A stretch of DNA of 64,000 nucleotides, taken from positions 1,030,121 through 1,094,120 of the forward strand of contig NZ_LJJB01000013.1 in the NCBI RefSeq assembly GCF_001420695.1, written 5' to 3'. Positions 17,409-25,221 of this stretch are shown one piece after another. The notes beneath the pieces are model-generated. The model was not told where the DNA came from, searched no databases, and was given only the letters and a program-made list of their open reading frames with translations. The position numbers and the translations under genes are program-made. The DNA comes from Brevibacillus choshinensis (GTDB lineage Bacteria > Bacillota > Bacilli > Brevibacillales > Brevibacillaceae). The stretch's first letter is position 1. Each line of letters opens with the position of its first letter.

Positions 17409-17489
17409 TAAGAATTCATAATCGCTAGCGCTAATGAATTCTGGAGCGCATAACGAAGTGCCTCAGCGTATGCTTCTGGCATTACTTCG
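17409..17489 (-). repeat. Two intercistronic hairpins between tctC and tctB
   Basis: AGAATTCAT/ATGAATTCT (17411-17442) encloses a CGCTAGCG core. CGAAGTGCC/GGCATTACTTCG (17454-17489) is an imperfect stem. Neither has a full T-tract directly behind it. They lie in the tctC-tctB gap, where partial termination or 3'-end protection of tctC mRNA would give excess binding protein; that role is inferred. Confidence 0.5.
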
Positions 17490-17549
17490 GTAAAACTTTC
17501 CGCTTAAACGCGGTCGCTCCTCCATGAACATGCCTCGGTAGAGGTTTTT

Positions 17550-18590
17550 TTACTTCGCCATATTGAGCAGGCCCAGGATTTCCTTGAACATTTTTTCTTG
17601 CTCGCCCAGGTAGGTCTTGAAGTCAGCTCCGTTTTTGTAGCCGTCATCCCAACCGTTTGTTTCCAGCTCTGCTTTCCATTCTGGAGTTTGGGTCATGGCT
17701 TTGAGTTTTTCTTCCCAGTAAGCCACCGCTTCAGGAGACATTTCTTTTGGTCCAAACACACCGCGCCAGTTGATCAGCTCTGTATCATATCCGGACTCTT
17801 TGTAGGTCGGAATGTCTTTGAACAAGCCTTTCAGACGCTCAGGAGAGGACACACCCAGGATTTTCACTTTTCCAGACTTCATGTACTCGCCGGCGCCCGA
17901 TACGTCTGTTGCCAGTACGTCTGCATTTCCTCCCAAGAGAGAGGCGATCGCTTCGCCGCCACCGTCGTAGGAGATGTATTTCACTGTCTTCGGATCGATG
18001 CCCGCTTTTACTGCTGGCATCAGGAACGTCAAGTGATCCAGTGAACCAGGAGCAGAGCCGCCAGCCACGGTGACCTTCGTTGGATCTGCTTTGATTGCGT
18101 CCATCAGTGATTTCAGATCTTGGTATGGAGAATCCGCTTTCACTACGATGGCTCCGTAGTCTTTCGTCAGCTGCGCCAGCGGAGTCATATCATTGTAGGA
18201 ATGTGGGCTGTTTCCTTCTTTTTTCAAATTGTTGATGATGATCGGCGTCGAAGGAAGCAAAAGCTTGTAGTTGTTTTTCTTGTCCTGCGTCACGAAGTCA
18301 GCCAATCCTACTGCCTGACCGCCGCCTGGTTTGTTTTCGACCGTGATCGTCTTTTCTACCAGCTTGCTAGCTGACATCACCTTGGCTAGAGATCTCGCGG
18401 TTTTATCCAATCCGCCACCTGCACCGGAGGGAGCGTTTATGACGATTGGTTTTTCCGGATAGGTCGAAGCTGCTTTCTCACCACCTGCAGCTGTCTGCCC
18501 TCCGCCGCCACCACAGGCTGCCAGGCTCAGTGCCATCGCTGTGGTAAGAAGTACTCCGCTCCACTTCGTCCATTTCTTTGTTTGTTTCAT
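17550..18590 (-). CDS. tctC: Tripartite tricarboxylate transporter substrate-binding lipoprotein TctC
   Basis: 346 aa. The signal peptide has lipobox SLAACG, followed by a low-complexity Gly linker. The TctC/Bug-family domain starts YPEKPIVINAPSGAGGGLDKTARSLAK, the family's characteristic first loop. KVTVAGGSAPGSLDHL and the later ILGVSSPERLKG are also typical. It captures a carboxylated ligand outside the cell and delivers it to TctAB. The start is ATG 18590, with GGGGGC upstream. It is first in the tctCBA operon and is preceded by two cre-like sequences. Confidence 0.94.
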   Translation of the reverse strand: MKQTKKWTKWSGVLLTTAMALSLAACGGGGGQTAAGGEKAASTYPEKPIVINAPSGAGGGLDKTARSLAKVMSASKLVEKTITVENKPGGGQAVGLADFVTQDKKNNYKLLLPSTPIIINNLKKEGNSPHSYNDMTPLAQLTKDYGAIVVKADSPYQDLKSLMDAIKADPTKVTVAGGSAPGSLDHLTFLMPAVKAGIDPKTVKYISYDGGGEAIASLLGGNADVLATDVSGAGEYMKSGKVKILGVSSPERLKGLFKDIPTYKESGYDTELINWRGVFGPKEMSPEAVAYWEEKLKAMTQTPEWKAELETNGWDDGYKNGADFKTYLGEQEKMFKEILGLLNMAK

Positions 18591-18609
18591 CTGTAAAGCC
18601 CCCTTTTGT

Positions 18610-18660
18610 TGATAGCGTTTTCAACTACAGCGATCATAGCATCCCATGAAAACGCTTCCT
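18610..18660 (-). promoter_or_regulatory. Two cre-like sites upstream of tctC
   Basis: TGATAGCGTTTTCA at 18610-18623 differs from the CcpA consensus TGWAARCGYTWWCA at one position. TGAAAACGCTTCCT at 18647-18660 differs at about two. They lie 20 and 57 nt upstream of tctC. Carbon catabolite control of tctCBA is therefore likely but is inferred. Confidence 0.5.
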
Positions 18661-18796
18661 AGTTTGTTCAGATTTTTTGGATAAACGTTATTTTTATGAT
18701 TGTTTTCATATTTTTCACGCCAAATAGACCTGTCGTCCCTTCGGCAGGAACATACAGGCCTATCTATTCGGATCTGTTTTGGTTGAAAGACTCTCG

Positions 18797-19873
18797 TTAC
18801 CCGCTGCCCTGACCGGCTTCCTGCAGTTCCCGGGTACGGCGATGACGATTCACCCACGTACGGACTCCAAAGGAAAACAAGGTGAGGACAAAAAGCACGC
18901 GAAACAACTGAAACGCTGTAACCAACAAGGGATCCGCTCCGATCGTCAAGGCAGTCAAGCTCATCTCTGCAATTCCGCCTGGAGCCGTGGCTAGAATATT
19001 TGTCAGCACATCCGTATCGGTAGCGTAGGAGATGCCGACCGCGAGCACGATCACCATCACAAACAACAGCACGGAATGCATCAGACCAAACAGGAAGAAA
19101 CGGCGGTTCCGGGCGATATCCTCCCTTTTGAAGCCGAGACCAATGCTGACTCCGACAAAGACCTGCGCGGCTTTGACCAAGAAACCTGTCAAAGCTGGAC
19201 TCTCTCCTGTGAGCGATGTATTCATCGACACCAATGCAGTCAGTAGCAGAGCGCCGAGCAAGAAAGGAGCCGGTATGGAACAGCGCGACGCGATCCATGC
19301 CCCGATGACACCTACAGCTAGAATGATCAACGTCTGGCTGAATCCAAGCACATGTGCTCCGGAGACGCTCTGGATCGAAGCATGGTGAGGCAACCACATG
19401 ACGATAAACGGTGTACACAATACGATGGTGACAGCTCGTAGCGAGTGGAAGATCGAAATGACTTGCTGGTTTCCTCCCACGGACTGCCCGATCGTCACCA
19501 TTTCGGATAATCCACCGGGGATATTGCTGAAAATCGCGGTAATTCCTTCGACCTTGCCGACTTTATAGAAAATCCAGGCGTTGCCCAAGCTGATCAATAC
19601 GGTCAAGATCGTCGCGATCAGCATCAAACCGATGTGACCCGTCATGGTCCCCCAGATCTCTGGTGTCATGCGCAGGCCAAGCGATATGCCGATCACGATC
19701 AGACCTATTTGGCGAAACCATCGGGGAATCCACATGTTTTGGACGCCGATGAACGTACAAACAACCGTTGTGACTAATGCTCCTAGCAGCCAAGGAAGAG
19801 GACTATGTACGGCAGCAAAAAGTAATCCCCCCAATGAACCGAGCAGCAATGTAAACAGTGTGCGTAGCAGCAT
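18797..19873 (-). CDS. AbrB family membrane protein (duplicated transporter-like)
   Basis: 358 aa, ten or eleven hydrophobic segments. Two repeats each start with a motif of the form lPWLLGALv / iPAPFLLGALLL and contain FSNIPGGLSEM / LATAPGGIAEMSL. This is the AbrB/ammonia-monooxygenase-like membrane family (not the AbrB DNA-binding regulator). Its function is unsettled; members often lie near tripartite tricarboxylate transporters, as here, 200 bp upstream of tctC in the same direction. A role in carboxylate transport is a guess from that association. Confidence 0.85.
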   Translation of the reverse strand: MLLRTLFTLLLGSLGGLLFAAVHSPLPWLLGALVTTVVCTFIGVQNMWIPRWFRQIGLIVIGISLGLRMTPEIWGTMTGHIGLMLIATILTVLISLGNAWIFYKVGKVEGITAIFSNIPGGLSEMVTIGQSVGGNQQVISIFHSLRAVTIVLCTPFIVMWLPHHASIQSVSGAHVLGFSQTLIILAVGVIGAWIASRCSIPAPFLLGALLLTALVSMNTSLTGESPALTGFLVKAAQVFVGVSIGLGFKREDIARNRRFFLFGLMHSVLLFVMVIVLAVGISYATDTDVLTNILATAPGGIAEMSLTALTIGADPLLVTAFQLFRVLFVLTLFSFGVRTWVNRHRRTRELQEAGQGSG

Positions 19874-20019
19874 GAGCGCTTCCTCTCCTACTCTCTGACG
19901 TTGATCGAGCTTCTATGATGAGGTACACCTAGTGTAAAACAATCGATCCCGTAGCAAAAATACAAAATGGTTATCGTTGGCGATTCCCTGCGTGAATATC
20001 TGCTCTCTTGTACGGGATG

Positions 20020-20076
20020 AAAAAAAGAAAAAACCTGCACCTTCCGACAAGCTCATCCTTGTCTTCGCTGCAGGTT
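20020..20076 (-). terminator. Terminator of terC-lysR
   Basis: AACCTGCA/TGCAGGTT encloses a second hairpin GACAAG/CTTGTC. On the minus strand a long T-rich tract follows. It separates the lysR gene from the AbrB-family gene. Confidence 0.85.
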
Positions 20077-20088
20077 CACTTACCCTTT

Positions 20089-20961
20089 TCATTTCGGGAC
20101 TTCTATATCGATCTGTTCCATGAAGCTGACAAAAGCCTTGACCATTTGCAGCTCCATCGAGTCAGCATGATAGAACATCCACGTCTTTCGCTTGATTGGC
20201 TCCCCGGCCTCTGTGGTCAGCTCGATCATGAACAGATCGTCCTTACCATTCAGAACGACCCGCGGCAGGATGGCGTAACCCAGACCGCTCGCTACCATTT
20301 CACTGCACGTATCCGCTTTGTCGACCTCCATACCGATCAGCGGTGGCTGGGAGTAATGCTCGGTCCACCAGTTGTCGACCAGCGCCCTCAGCATCGGATC
20401 CGTCTCGTAATCGATTCGCGGCAACGAAGGCAGATCAGCGATATTGATCGGTTCTCTGGAGACGACACAAACAGATTCTTCAAACAGCAGCAGCTTTTGG
20501 TCCGTCCAGTTGTAGTTGCCCCGGACAAACCCCACATGGACATCCTGATTATACACAGACTTGTACACGTCTTTGCTCCACCCGGTGATGACCTTGTACT
20601 CGACATTCGGGTATGCTTCCTTGAACTGCTTCAAGATCATGGGGAGCTTGTATCGCGCGAAGTAATTGGATACACCAAGCCTCAGCGTTCCATTGACCTC
20701 GTCGCCCATGTTCAAGACATGCTCCTTGATGTTGCGCAGGCGCAGTAGCATTTCATCCGCACATTTGGCCAAATACTCTCCCTGAGGAGTGAAATGGACA
20801 CCTCGGCTTCCCCGCTGCACAATCTGTACGCCAAATTCTTTTTCAATCTGACGCAAGCGTTTGGTCAGGGCAGGTTGGGAAATGTACAAGGCCTCTGCTG
20901 TCTTGGTGATATTCTGCTCCTGAAACAGCGTCTGCAGAATCTGCCAGTCGCGATATTCCAT
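20089..20961 (-). CDS. LysR family transcriptional regulator
   Basis: 290 aa. The N-terminal helix-turn-helix is ILQTLFQEQNITKTAEALYISQPALTKRLRQIEKEFG. The rest is a periplasmic-binding-like effector domain (NGTLRLGVSNYFARYKLPMILKQF..., SGLGYAILPRVVL). It starts three bases after the terC stop and must be co-transcribed with it. It closely resembles the second LysR protein at 33539-34435 over its whole length, including the NWWTEHYSQPP and TCSEM motifs. Its target is unknown; it could regulate genes other than terC. Confidence 0.92.
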   Translation of the reverse strand: MEYRDWQILQTLFQEQNITKTAEALYISQPALTKRLRQIEKEFGVQIVQRGSRGVHFTPQGEYLAKCADEMLLRLRNIKEHVLNMGDEVNGTLRLGVSNYFARYKLPMILKQFKEAYPNVEYKVITGWSKDVYKSVYNQDVHVGFVRGNYNWTDQKLLLFEESVCVVSREPINIADLPSLPRIDYETDPMLRALVDNWWTEHYSQPPLIGMEVDKADTCSEMVASGLGYAILPRVVLNGKDDLFMIELTTEAGEPIKRKTWMFYHADSMELQMVKAFVSFMEQIDIEVPK

Positions 20962-20964
20962 CTC

Positions 20965-21666
20965 CTACAAGGTCTCCGCGTGATCTTGCCCGACTCTATT
21001 TGCTTTTTCCTTTTCCGCTTTACGTTTGAAGTAATTCCCCACAGCGATGACAACCAGTGCCAATGCTACTGGCAAAATGATGTGCAACGCAGGCATTGTC
21101 TCTTCGATAAAGCCGCCGACCAGCTTGTCTCCTACGATCATTTCCCCTGCTGTGTATCCGAGCAAGGCAGCGCCCAGCAGTACGATGATAGGAAAACGGT
21201 TCATCAGCTTCATCAAGAGCTGACTTCCCCAAATAATCAATGGGATACTGATCGCCAGACCGATAATCACCAGCAGCAGATTGCCGTTGGCAGCACCCGC
21301 CACTGCAATGACGTTGTCCAAGCTCATGATCAGGTCCGCAAAAATAATGGTTTTCAACGCTTCCATCATGTTCGAGCCGCCGCCGATGTGACTATCTTCA
21401 TCTTCGCCCTTCAGCAGTTTGACAGCGATCCAGATGAGCAATAGTCCGCCAACGACCTGCACCAGTGGAATTTTCAACAGCCAGATAGCGATAAAGGTCA
21501 GGATAATCCGCAGCGCGATGGCACCGAAGCTTCCCCAGAAGACTGCCTTCTTTTGCAATTCCGGATTCAAGTTTCGACAAGCGAGAGCGATCACGACCGC
21601 GTTGTCGCCACTCAATACGATATTTACGATAATTATTTGCAAAAGACTAAGTAAAAACTCTGTCAT
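20965..21666 (-). CDS. TerC family integral membrane protein
   Basis: 233 aa with about seven helices. The family motifs are VLSGDNAVVIALACRNL in helix 1-2 and ADLIMSLDNVIAVAGAA in the middle; the acidic SGDN and SLDN residues are thought to bind metal. Bacillus TerC proteins export manganese and support metalation of secreted proteins. The length fits the YjbE/YkoY type. I looked for a yybP-ykoY manganese riboswitch in the 100-bp leader and saw none. The ribosome binding site is AGGAGG, 8 nt before the ATG. It is co-transcribed with lysR downstream. Confidence 0.92.
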   Translation of the reverse strand: MTEFLLSLLQIIIVNIVLSGDNAVVIALACRNLNPELQKKAVFWGSFGAIALRIILTFIAIWLLKIPLVQVVGGLLLIWIAVKLLKGEDEDSHIGGGSNMMEALKTIIFADLIMSLDNVIAVAGAANGNLLLVIIGLAISIPLIIWGSQLLMKLMNRFPIIVLLGAALLGYTAGEMIVGDKLVGGFIEETMPALHIILPVALALVVIAVGNYFKRKAEKEKANRVGQDHAETL

Positions 21667-21788
21667 GATTGCTCCCTCCTAATTAATTAATAGCCATAGT
21701 GTCAATAATAGACCTTTCTCACCCGAAACGCAGTATTAAATTAATTACTTGCATAAATTTTACGGGAAATGTTCTTGATTTGCGAATG

Positions 21789-21812
21789 AAAAAAGCCCTC
21801 TTTACTAGAGGG
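21789..21812 (-). terminator. Hairpin terminator at left edge of structured repeat, copy 1
   Basis: On the minus strand CCCTC/GAGGG with a short loop is followed by CTTTTTTC. It is nearly identical to the hairpin at 22447-22477, so the repeat element lies between two matching terminators. Confidence 0.7.
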
Positions 21813-21842
21813 ATTTACTCTGTCGGGAATGTAGCTGCAGTC

Positions 21843-22432
21843 GAGAGAAGCCTGTTTCCATACTCCGCTCCGGGCTACGTCCCGCTGGAAGCACAGACTG
21901 TCCGCTCCACCATGATCCCGAGGGAATCGCCAAATGACGCGCAGCTCCGAAGGTTAGTCATAGATAGCGATTCTGTTGCCTCGGGCTTCATGGCTCCTCT
22001 AAGTGGGACTTCACAGTCGCTCCGTCTGGTAACATGCTTCTCTGGCGAGTGATTTCTGTTTCATCGAGCCATATCAAGACCTTTTTGGAGATTTTCATTC
22101 TCAAACAGTAAAAGCCTGTCACTTAGCTGACAGGCTTCTATGATTCAAAAGGAAATCCTTCACCTGAGCTACCAACGATACTAGCCCCGACTAAGGACGA
22201 AGCTCGTACGAGGAAAAAGGAGAAAAAAGCGAAAGGTATTAGGGACACGACCCAGGCGGGATGGAAAAAGAGGAACACGATTTTAAGCGTCCACCACTGT
22301 GAAACATCTGCGAGAGGTCTACTTTGGACGCGATTCCGCTTTTGGAATGGAGCCGAGCAGGAATGCCCCCTCAGCAGTGGCCCTACCCGGCTTGAGCGTT
22401 TTCTCCTTTTTCCTCCCCTCCATTGCAGCTAG
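21843..22432 (-). repeat. Composite structured repeat, copy 1 (module A, hairpin, module B)
   Basis: This 590-bp stretch is the inverse complement of 51061-51650, with small differences. Read on the minus strand it holds module B (about 22205-22432), a 26-nt hairpin (22110-22135, AAGCCTGTCA/TGACAGGCTT) and module A (about 21843-22093). Module B is bounded by perfectly complementary 17-nt arms (22210-22226 and 22399-22415) and has an inner GCGTCCA/TGGACGC stem (22287-22293, 22325-22331). Module A has nested stems described under copy 2. Short frames inside are not conserved between copies, so the element is taken as non-coding. It could be a structured RNA gene or a non-autonomous mobile repeat. 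Confidence 0.85.
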
Positions 22433-22446
22433 AGCGATAGGGCATT

Positions 22447-22477
22447 TAAATTTGAAGCCCTCTTTAACAGAGGGCTT
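22447..22477 (-). terminator. Terminator of the sigma/VOC operon
   Basis: AAGCCCTCT/AGAGGGCTT is followed on the minus strand by CAAATTTAAAT. It lies 31 nt after the VOC gene stop. Confidence 0.75.
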
Positions 22478-22507
22478 GGGCACTATTATACGCTTCTACT
22501 TTTTCTT

Positions 22508-22921
22508 CTACGAATTCGCTGCTTCATCCTCAGCAGACGGCCAACCGCCCCATAAATTGGAAAGATGCCCATCGGGGTCACGCAGCTGAAAGCTGTAACC
22601 GCCGCCTTGCTTGTAGACCATCTCGCCTAGCTCATATCCTTTCTCCGCAAGCTCCTGGTACACAGCCTGAATATTTTGCACTTGCAGGGAAATAATCGGT
22701 TGCAGTTGGCCTTGCATATTGCGAAAATCCAGATTCGGAACGTTCTCGCTGCGCACGAGACCTAATCCCACTCCACCTACGTTCATCCAGGCTTCGTTGT
22801 CACCTGGCTTGAAATCAAACGAAAACGGAATCCCCAATACTTCACGATACCACTTTACAGAAGCTTCTACGTCTTTTACTGGCAATTGCACAACGGCAAA
22901 ATTGGTGATGTTGGCCGACAT
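22508..22921 (-). CDS. VOC family (glyoxalase/bleomycin-resistance fold) protein
   Basis: 137 aa, one VOC domain of two beta-alpha-beta-beta-beta units. It starts FAVVQLPVKDVEASVKWYREVLGIPF and ends YSFQLRDPDGHLSNLWGGW, the RDPDGH being the classical last-strand motif. Metal-ligand positions are hard to assign by eye, so enzymatic activity is open. The start is ATG 22921, with GGAGTGG upstream; a longer in-frame extension would overlap the sigma factor gene and is not needed. It is the last gene of an operon with the sigma factor, whose own C-terminus looks similar to this protein's end. Confidence 0.88.
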   Translation of the reverse strand: MSANITNFAVVQLPVKDVEASVKWYREVLGIPFSFDFKPGDNEAWMNVGGVGLGLVRSENVPNLDFRNMQGQLQPIISLQVQNIQAVYQELAEKGYELGEMVYKQGGGYSFQLRDPDGHLSNLWGGWPSAEDEAANS

Positions 22922-22989
22922 CTTTTCCACTCCTTCAAAGTTTTTACAATCGATAAAACGAAGAAATCTTCCGAAAAGAAACGGTCTCT

Positions 22990-23733
22990 TCAACAATTTT
23001 GAAAAAAAGATAGCAGATGCCCATTTGGGTCTCGTACCGTGAAGGTCAAACGATCCCCCACGACCGCTACTCGCTCCACACTCATGCCTTTTTCCGTCAG
23101 CAGAAAATAGGTGCGGCAAATCGCTAAAGGATCTCCCGCCCGAAAAGCTTCCAGAAACTGTTCCAGCATCTCTTTGGTCACGGACTCGTTCGCTGATCGT
23201 GAGGCTATGGTACGTTGCTTTTTTCGAGTGGCTGGCTCAAGTGGCTTCTCATCCTCGTCTTTTACCTGAGCCGCGAGTGCTTGCAAGCGTAGGCGCGCTC
23301 GCTTCACGCCTTCCTTTACGGCTCCTGTGGTGGTATGGAGCAGCTTGGCTGTTTCCGGGGCAGTAAAGGCAAAAATGTCCATCAATAGGATGAGTACCAT
23401 TTGGCGTGCATTCAAACGATCCGCGAGCTGTTCAAACGACTCCCGAATAGAGAAGTCGTCGAGAGCGGATCCATGGTACAATTCCTCCACGAATTCATCG
23501 GATGGCGACACCTGTTTCTTCCGGCAATGATCGATCCAGGCATTCGTCGCGATACGCTTGATATAGGATTTGCTCAGCTCTCGATCTGGTGAAATCTCGA
23601 TGGAGCGATATAGCTTAGTCAATGTTTCCTGCATGAGATCCTGCGCATCCCAGTGGTTCTTGGCAAGCTGCAAGCAAACCAGTTTCAATTCAGGCAAAAA
23701 ATGCTCCAGGTGTGCAAATGAAGCGGCAGTCAT
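22990..23733 (-). CDS. ECF-like RNA polymerase sigma factor with C-terminal extension
   Basis: 247 aa. Region 2 covers about residues 20-75 (HWDAQDLMQETLTKLYRSI, IATNAWIDHCRKKQ) and region 4 about 105-155 (LNARQMVLILLMDIFAFTAPETAKLLHTTTGAVKEGVKRARLRL). A charged linker follows, then a 60-residue tail beginning LEQFLEAFRAGDPLAICRTYF and ending LTFTVRDPNGHLLSFFQ. The first half of the tail looks like the start of a SnoaL-like domain and the last part like the final strands of a VOC domain. No anti-sigma gene is adjacent. The start is ATG 23733 with GGAGG. It lies in an operon with the VOC gene and an unknown 102-aa gene. Confidence 0.9.
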   Translation of the reverse strand: MTAASFAHLEHFLPELKLVCLQLAKNHWDAQDLMQETLTKLYRSIEISPDRELSKSYIKRIATNAWIDHCRKKQVSPSDEFVEELYHGSALDDFSIRESFEQLADRLNARQMVLILLMDIFAFTAPETAKLLHTTTGAVKEGVKRARLRLQALAAQVKDEDEKPLEPATRKKQRTIASRSANESVTKEMLEQFLEAFRAGDPLAICRTYFLLTEKGMSVERVAVVGDRLTFTVRDPNGHLLSFFQNC

Positions 23734-23764
23734 GTAATTCCTCCAGAAACGTTTGCGATTTGCG

Positions 23765-24073
23765 CTACACCGATTTCATGTAACGATACATGGCATAATC
23801 TGTCCGGACTTTGCGGATGGCTAACCAAGGAGGCAGCCCTCTCGCTACCCACCGCAGCGCTGACATGATATTTTGCTCGTCCTCGAACTGCTCGACGATG
23901 ACGACTGTCTTTTCATTGATATAATGCTGAAGTTCGTCCCAGCCCATTTCCGAGTAGGCATCACGTCCGTATGTTTTCAGATCCAGAAAATCCTGGCGTT
24001 TGGGCTCATTGATTTGCATGAGACGGCGGATCGCTCTCGCGCAATCAGGATGTATCGGATGATTGGATGACAT
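23765..24073 (-). CDS. Conserved-looking 102-aa protein of unknown function
   Basis: A soluble, charged protein with no signal peptide or membrane helix. Visible features are CARAIRRLMQINEPKRQDFL at the N-terminus, a central acidic stretch (VVIVEQFEDEQN) and LPPWLAIRKVRTDYAMYRYMKS at the end. I do not recognise the family. It lies 31 nt upstream of the sigma factor gene in the same direction, so it may be the first gene of that operon and a candidate regulator of the sigma factor, though nothing in the sequence shows this. Confidence 0.65.
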   Translation of the reverse strand: MSSNHPIHPDCARAIRRLMQINEPKRQDFLDLKTYGRDAYSEMGWDELQHYINEKTVVIVEQFEDEQNIMSALRWVARGLPPWLAIRKVRTDYAMYRYMKSV

Positions 24074-24192
24074 GGCATCTTATTCCCTTCTCTATTCCTA
24101 AAAAGCCTAAAGTCCTTCTCTACTGTTCGTTATCCTCGCCTCCCATTCCTCCCCGCATACGGACTTCACCTTTGTGGCAATTTCTCCCCTAA

Positions 24193-24227
24193 CAAAAAAA
24201 GACAGAGAGAAATGTCTTCTCCCTGTC
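24193..24227 (-). terminator. Terminator of the DUF917/DUF1177 operon
   Basis: On the minus strand GACAGGGAGAA pairs with TTCTCTCTGTC and is followed by TTTTTTTG, 13 nt beyond the DUF1177 stop. Confidence 0.88.
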
Positions 24228-24239
24228 TCACGTCACTTG

Positions 24240-25184
24240 TTAGTTGCCTGCTACGTTGCCCATCGTTTGCAGCACTTTCATCGATCCGTAGCGGTTGAGG
24301 ATTTGTGCGTATTCCGCTTCATCGTACAAGGTGGATACGCCATTGGTGTACTCTTTGGCCACTTCTACCGCAAATTTGACGGCAAGCGCAATATCTGATT
24401 CGTGACTGGCACCTGTACCGCAGCCTGGAACGGCTGTCTGTGCCGTAATCGCGACACCTACGACCGGAGCATCCGTGGCAACGGCAGGCTGCAGGATGCT
24501 ATTGATGTGGAATAGGTCATTCCCGTACGGCGTGATGTCCTGCATCGTAATTGGGAAAGTCACTGGAAGCTGTCCGGTGGTCATTTCCATAATGCGGAGC
24601 AAATCCTCGCTGATACGAAGAATGAAGCCTTCTTTTACAGTCGGCGAGATCGCGATTCCTTTGTGATTGACGATGCGGTTGCCTTTCGTCGTATCGATAG
24701 ACAAAATCGCTTCCATCTCAGGAATGACTTCATAGCGGTTCATGGTCAAAATATCGACTGGCGAGCCCATAAAATCTACCGGCTCGTGCGGCTGCGTAGG
24801 GGCATTCGGGCAAATATGCGTGCTGATGATGACATCTCCTGCGAGGACGTCACCCTTCTTTTGCATATCTGCGAGCTTCAAGGCAGATGCAATCGCTGCG
24901 ATCGCGCCGTCTGCATCCGACACCATCCCGATTCGGCTCGGCCGTGCACCAATACCGCCCAATCTTCCGATAATCCCAAAGGTTGGCGCAGTCCCGCCTG
25001 TGGCTTTCCCGTTTTTGCCCGGAATGACAATCTTGACGAAATCGGTCTTGCCTTCTTCCCCTGTTACCGTTTGTACACTGACCTTCACCGCTGGATACGA
25101 TGCAAAAAGTTCCTTAATCGTTTCTCCACTGACATATGCACTATCCAGCGCTTCAAACACGGTGATGGTTTGTTTCCATGACAT
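24240..25184 (-). CDS. DUF1177 family protein
   Basis: 314 aa, predicted cytoplasmic. The family is recognised from FVKIVIPGKNGKATGGTAPTFGIIGRLGGIGARP, IISTHICPNAPTQPHEPVDFMGSP and VPGCGTGASHESDIALAVKFAVEVA. Conserved His, Cys and acidic residues in these blocks suggest an enzyme, but no activity is established to my knowledge. It is the last gene after DUF917 and an OPT transporter, an arrangement I recall from other Firmicutes. A hydrolase or isomerase role in breakdown of the imported compound is inference only. Confidence 0.85.
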   Translation of the reverse strand: MSWKQTITVFEALDSAYVSGETIKELFASYPAVKVSVQTVTGEEGKTDFVKIVIPGKNGKATGGTAPTFGIIGRLGGIGARPSRIGMVSDADGAIAAIASALKLADMQKKGDVLAGDVIISTHICPNAPTQPHEPVDFMGSPVDILTMNRYEVIPEMEAILSIDTTKGNRIVNHKGIAISPTVKEGFILRISEDLLRIMEMTTGQLPVTFPITMQDITPYGNDLFHINSILQPAVATDAPVVGVAITAQTAVPGCGTGASHESDIALAVKFAVEVAKEYTNGVSTLYDEAEYAQILNRYGSMKVLQTMGNVAGN

Positions 25185-25221
25185 GCTCGTTACCTCCCTG
25201 ATTTGTGGATGCGTCCGTTAT

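Noticed and set aside
18621-19418. 265-codon minus frame overlapping the AbrB-family gene
   Set aside because: It is an out-of-frame shadow with Arg/Cys/Ser-rich composition.
21667-21780. yybP-ykoY manganese riboswitch before terC
   Set aside because: The expected paired loops and terminator were not found in the leader by eye.
21699-22589. Short reading frames inside repeat copy 1
   Set aside because: They are not preserved in the copy at 51 kb, lack good ribosome binding sites, and their translations are not protein-like.
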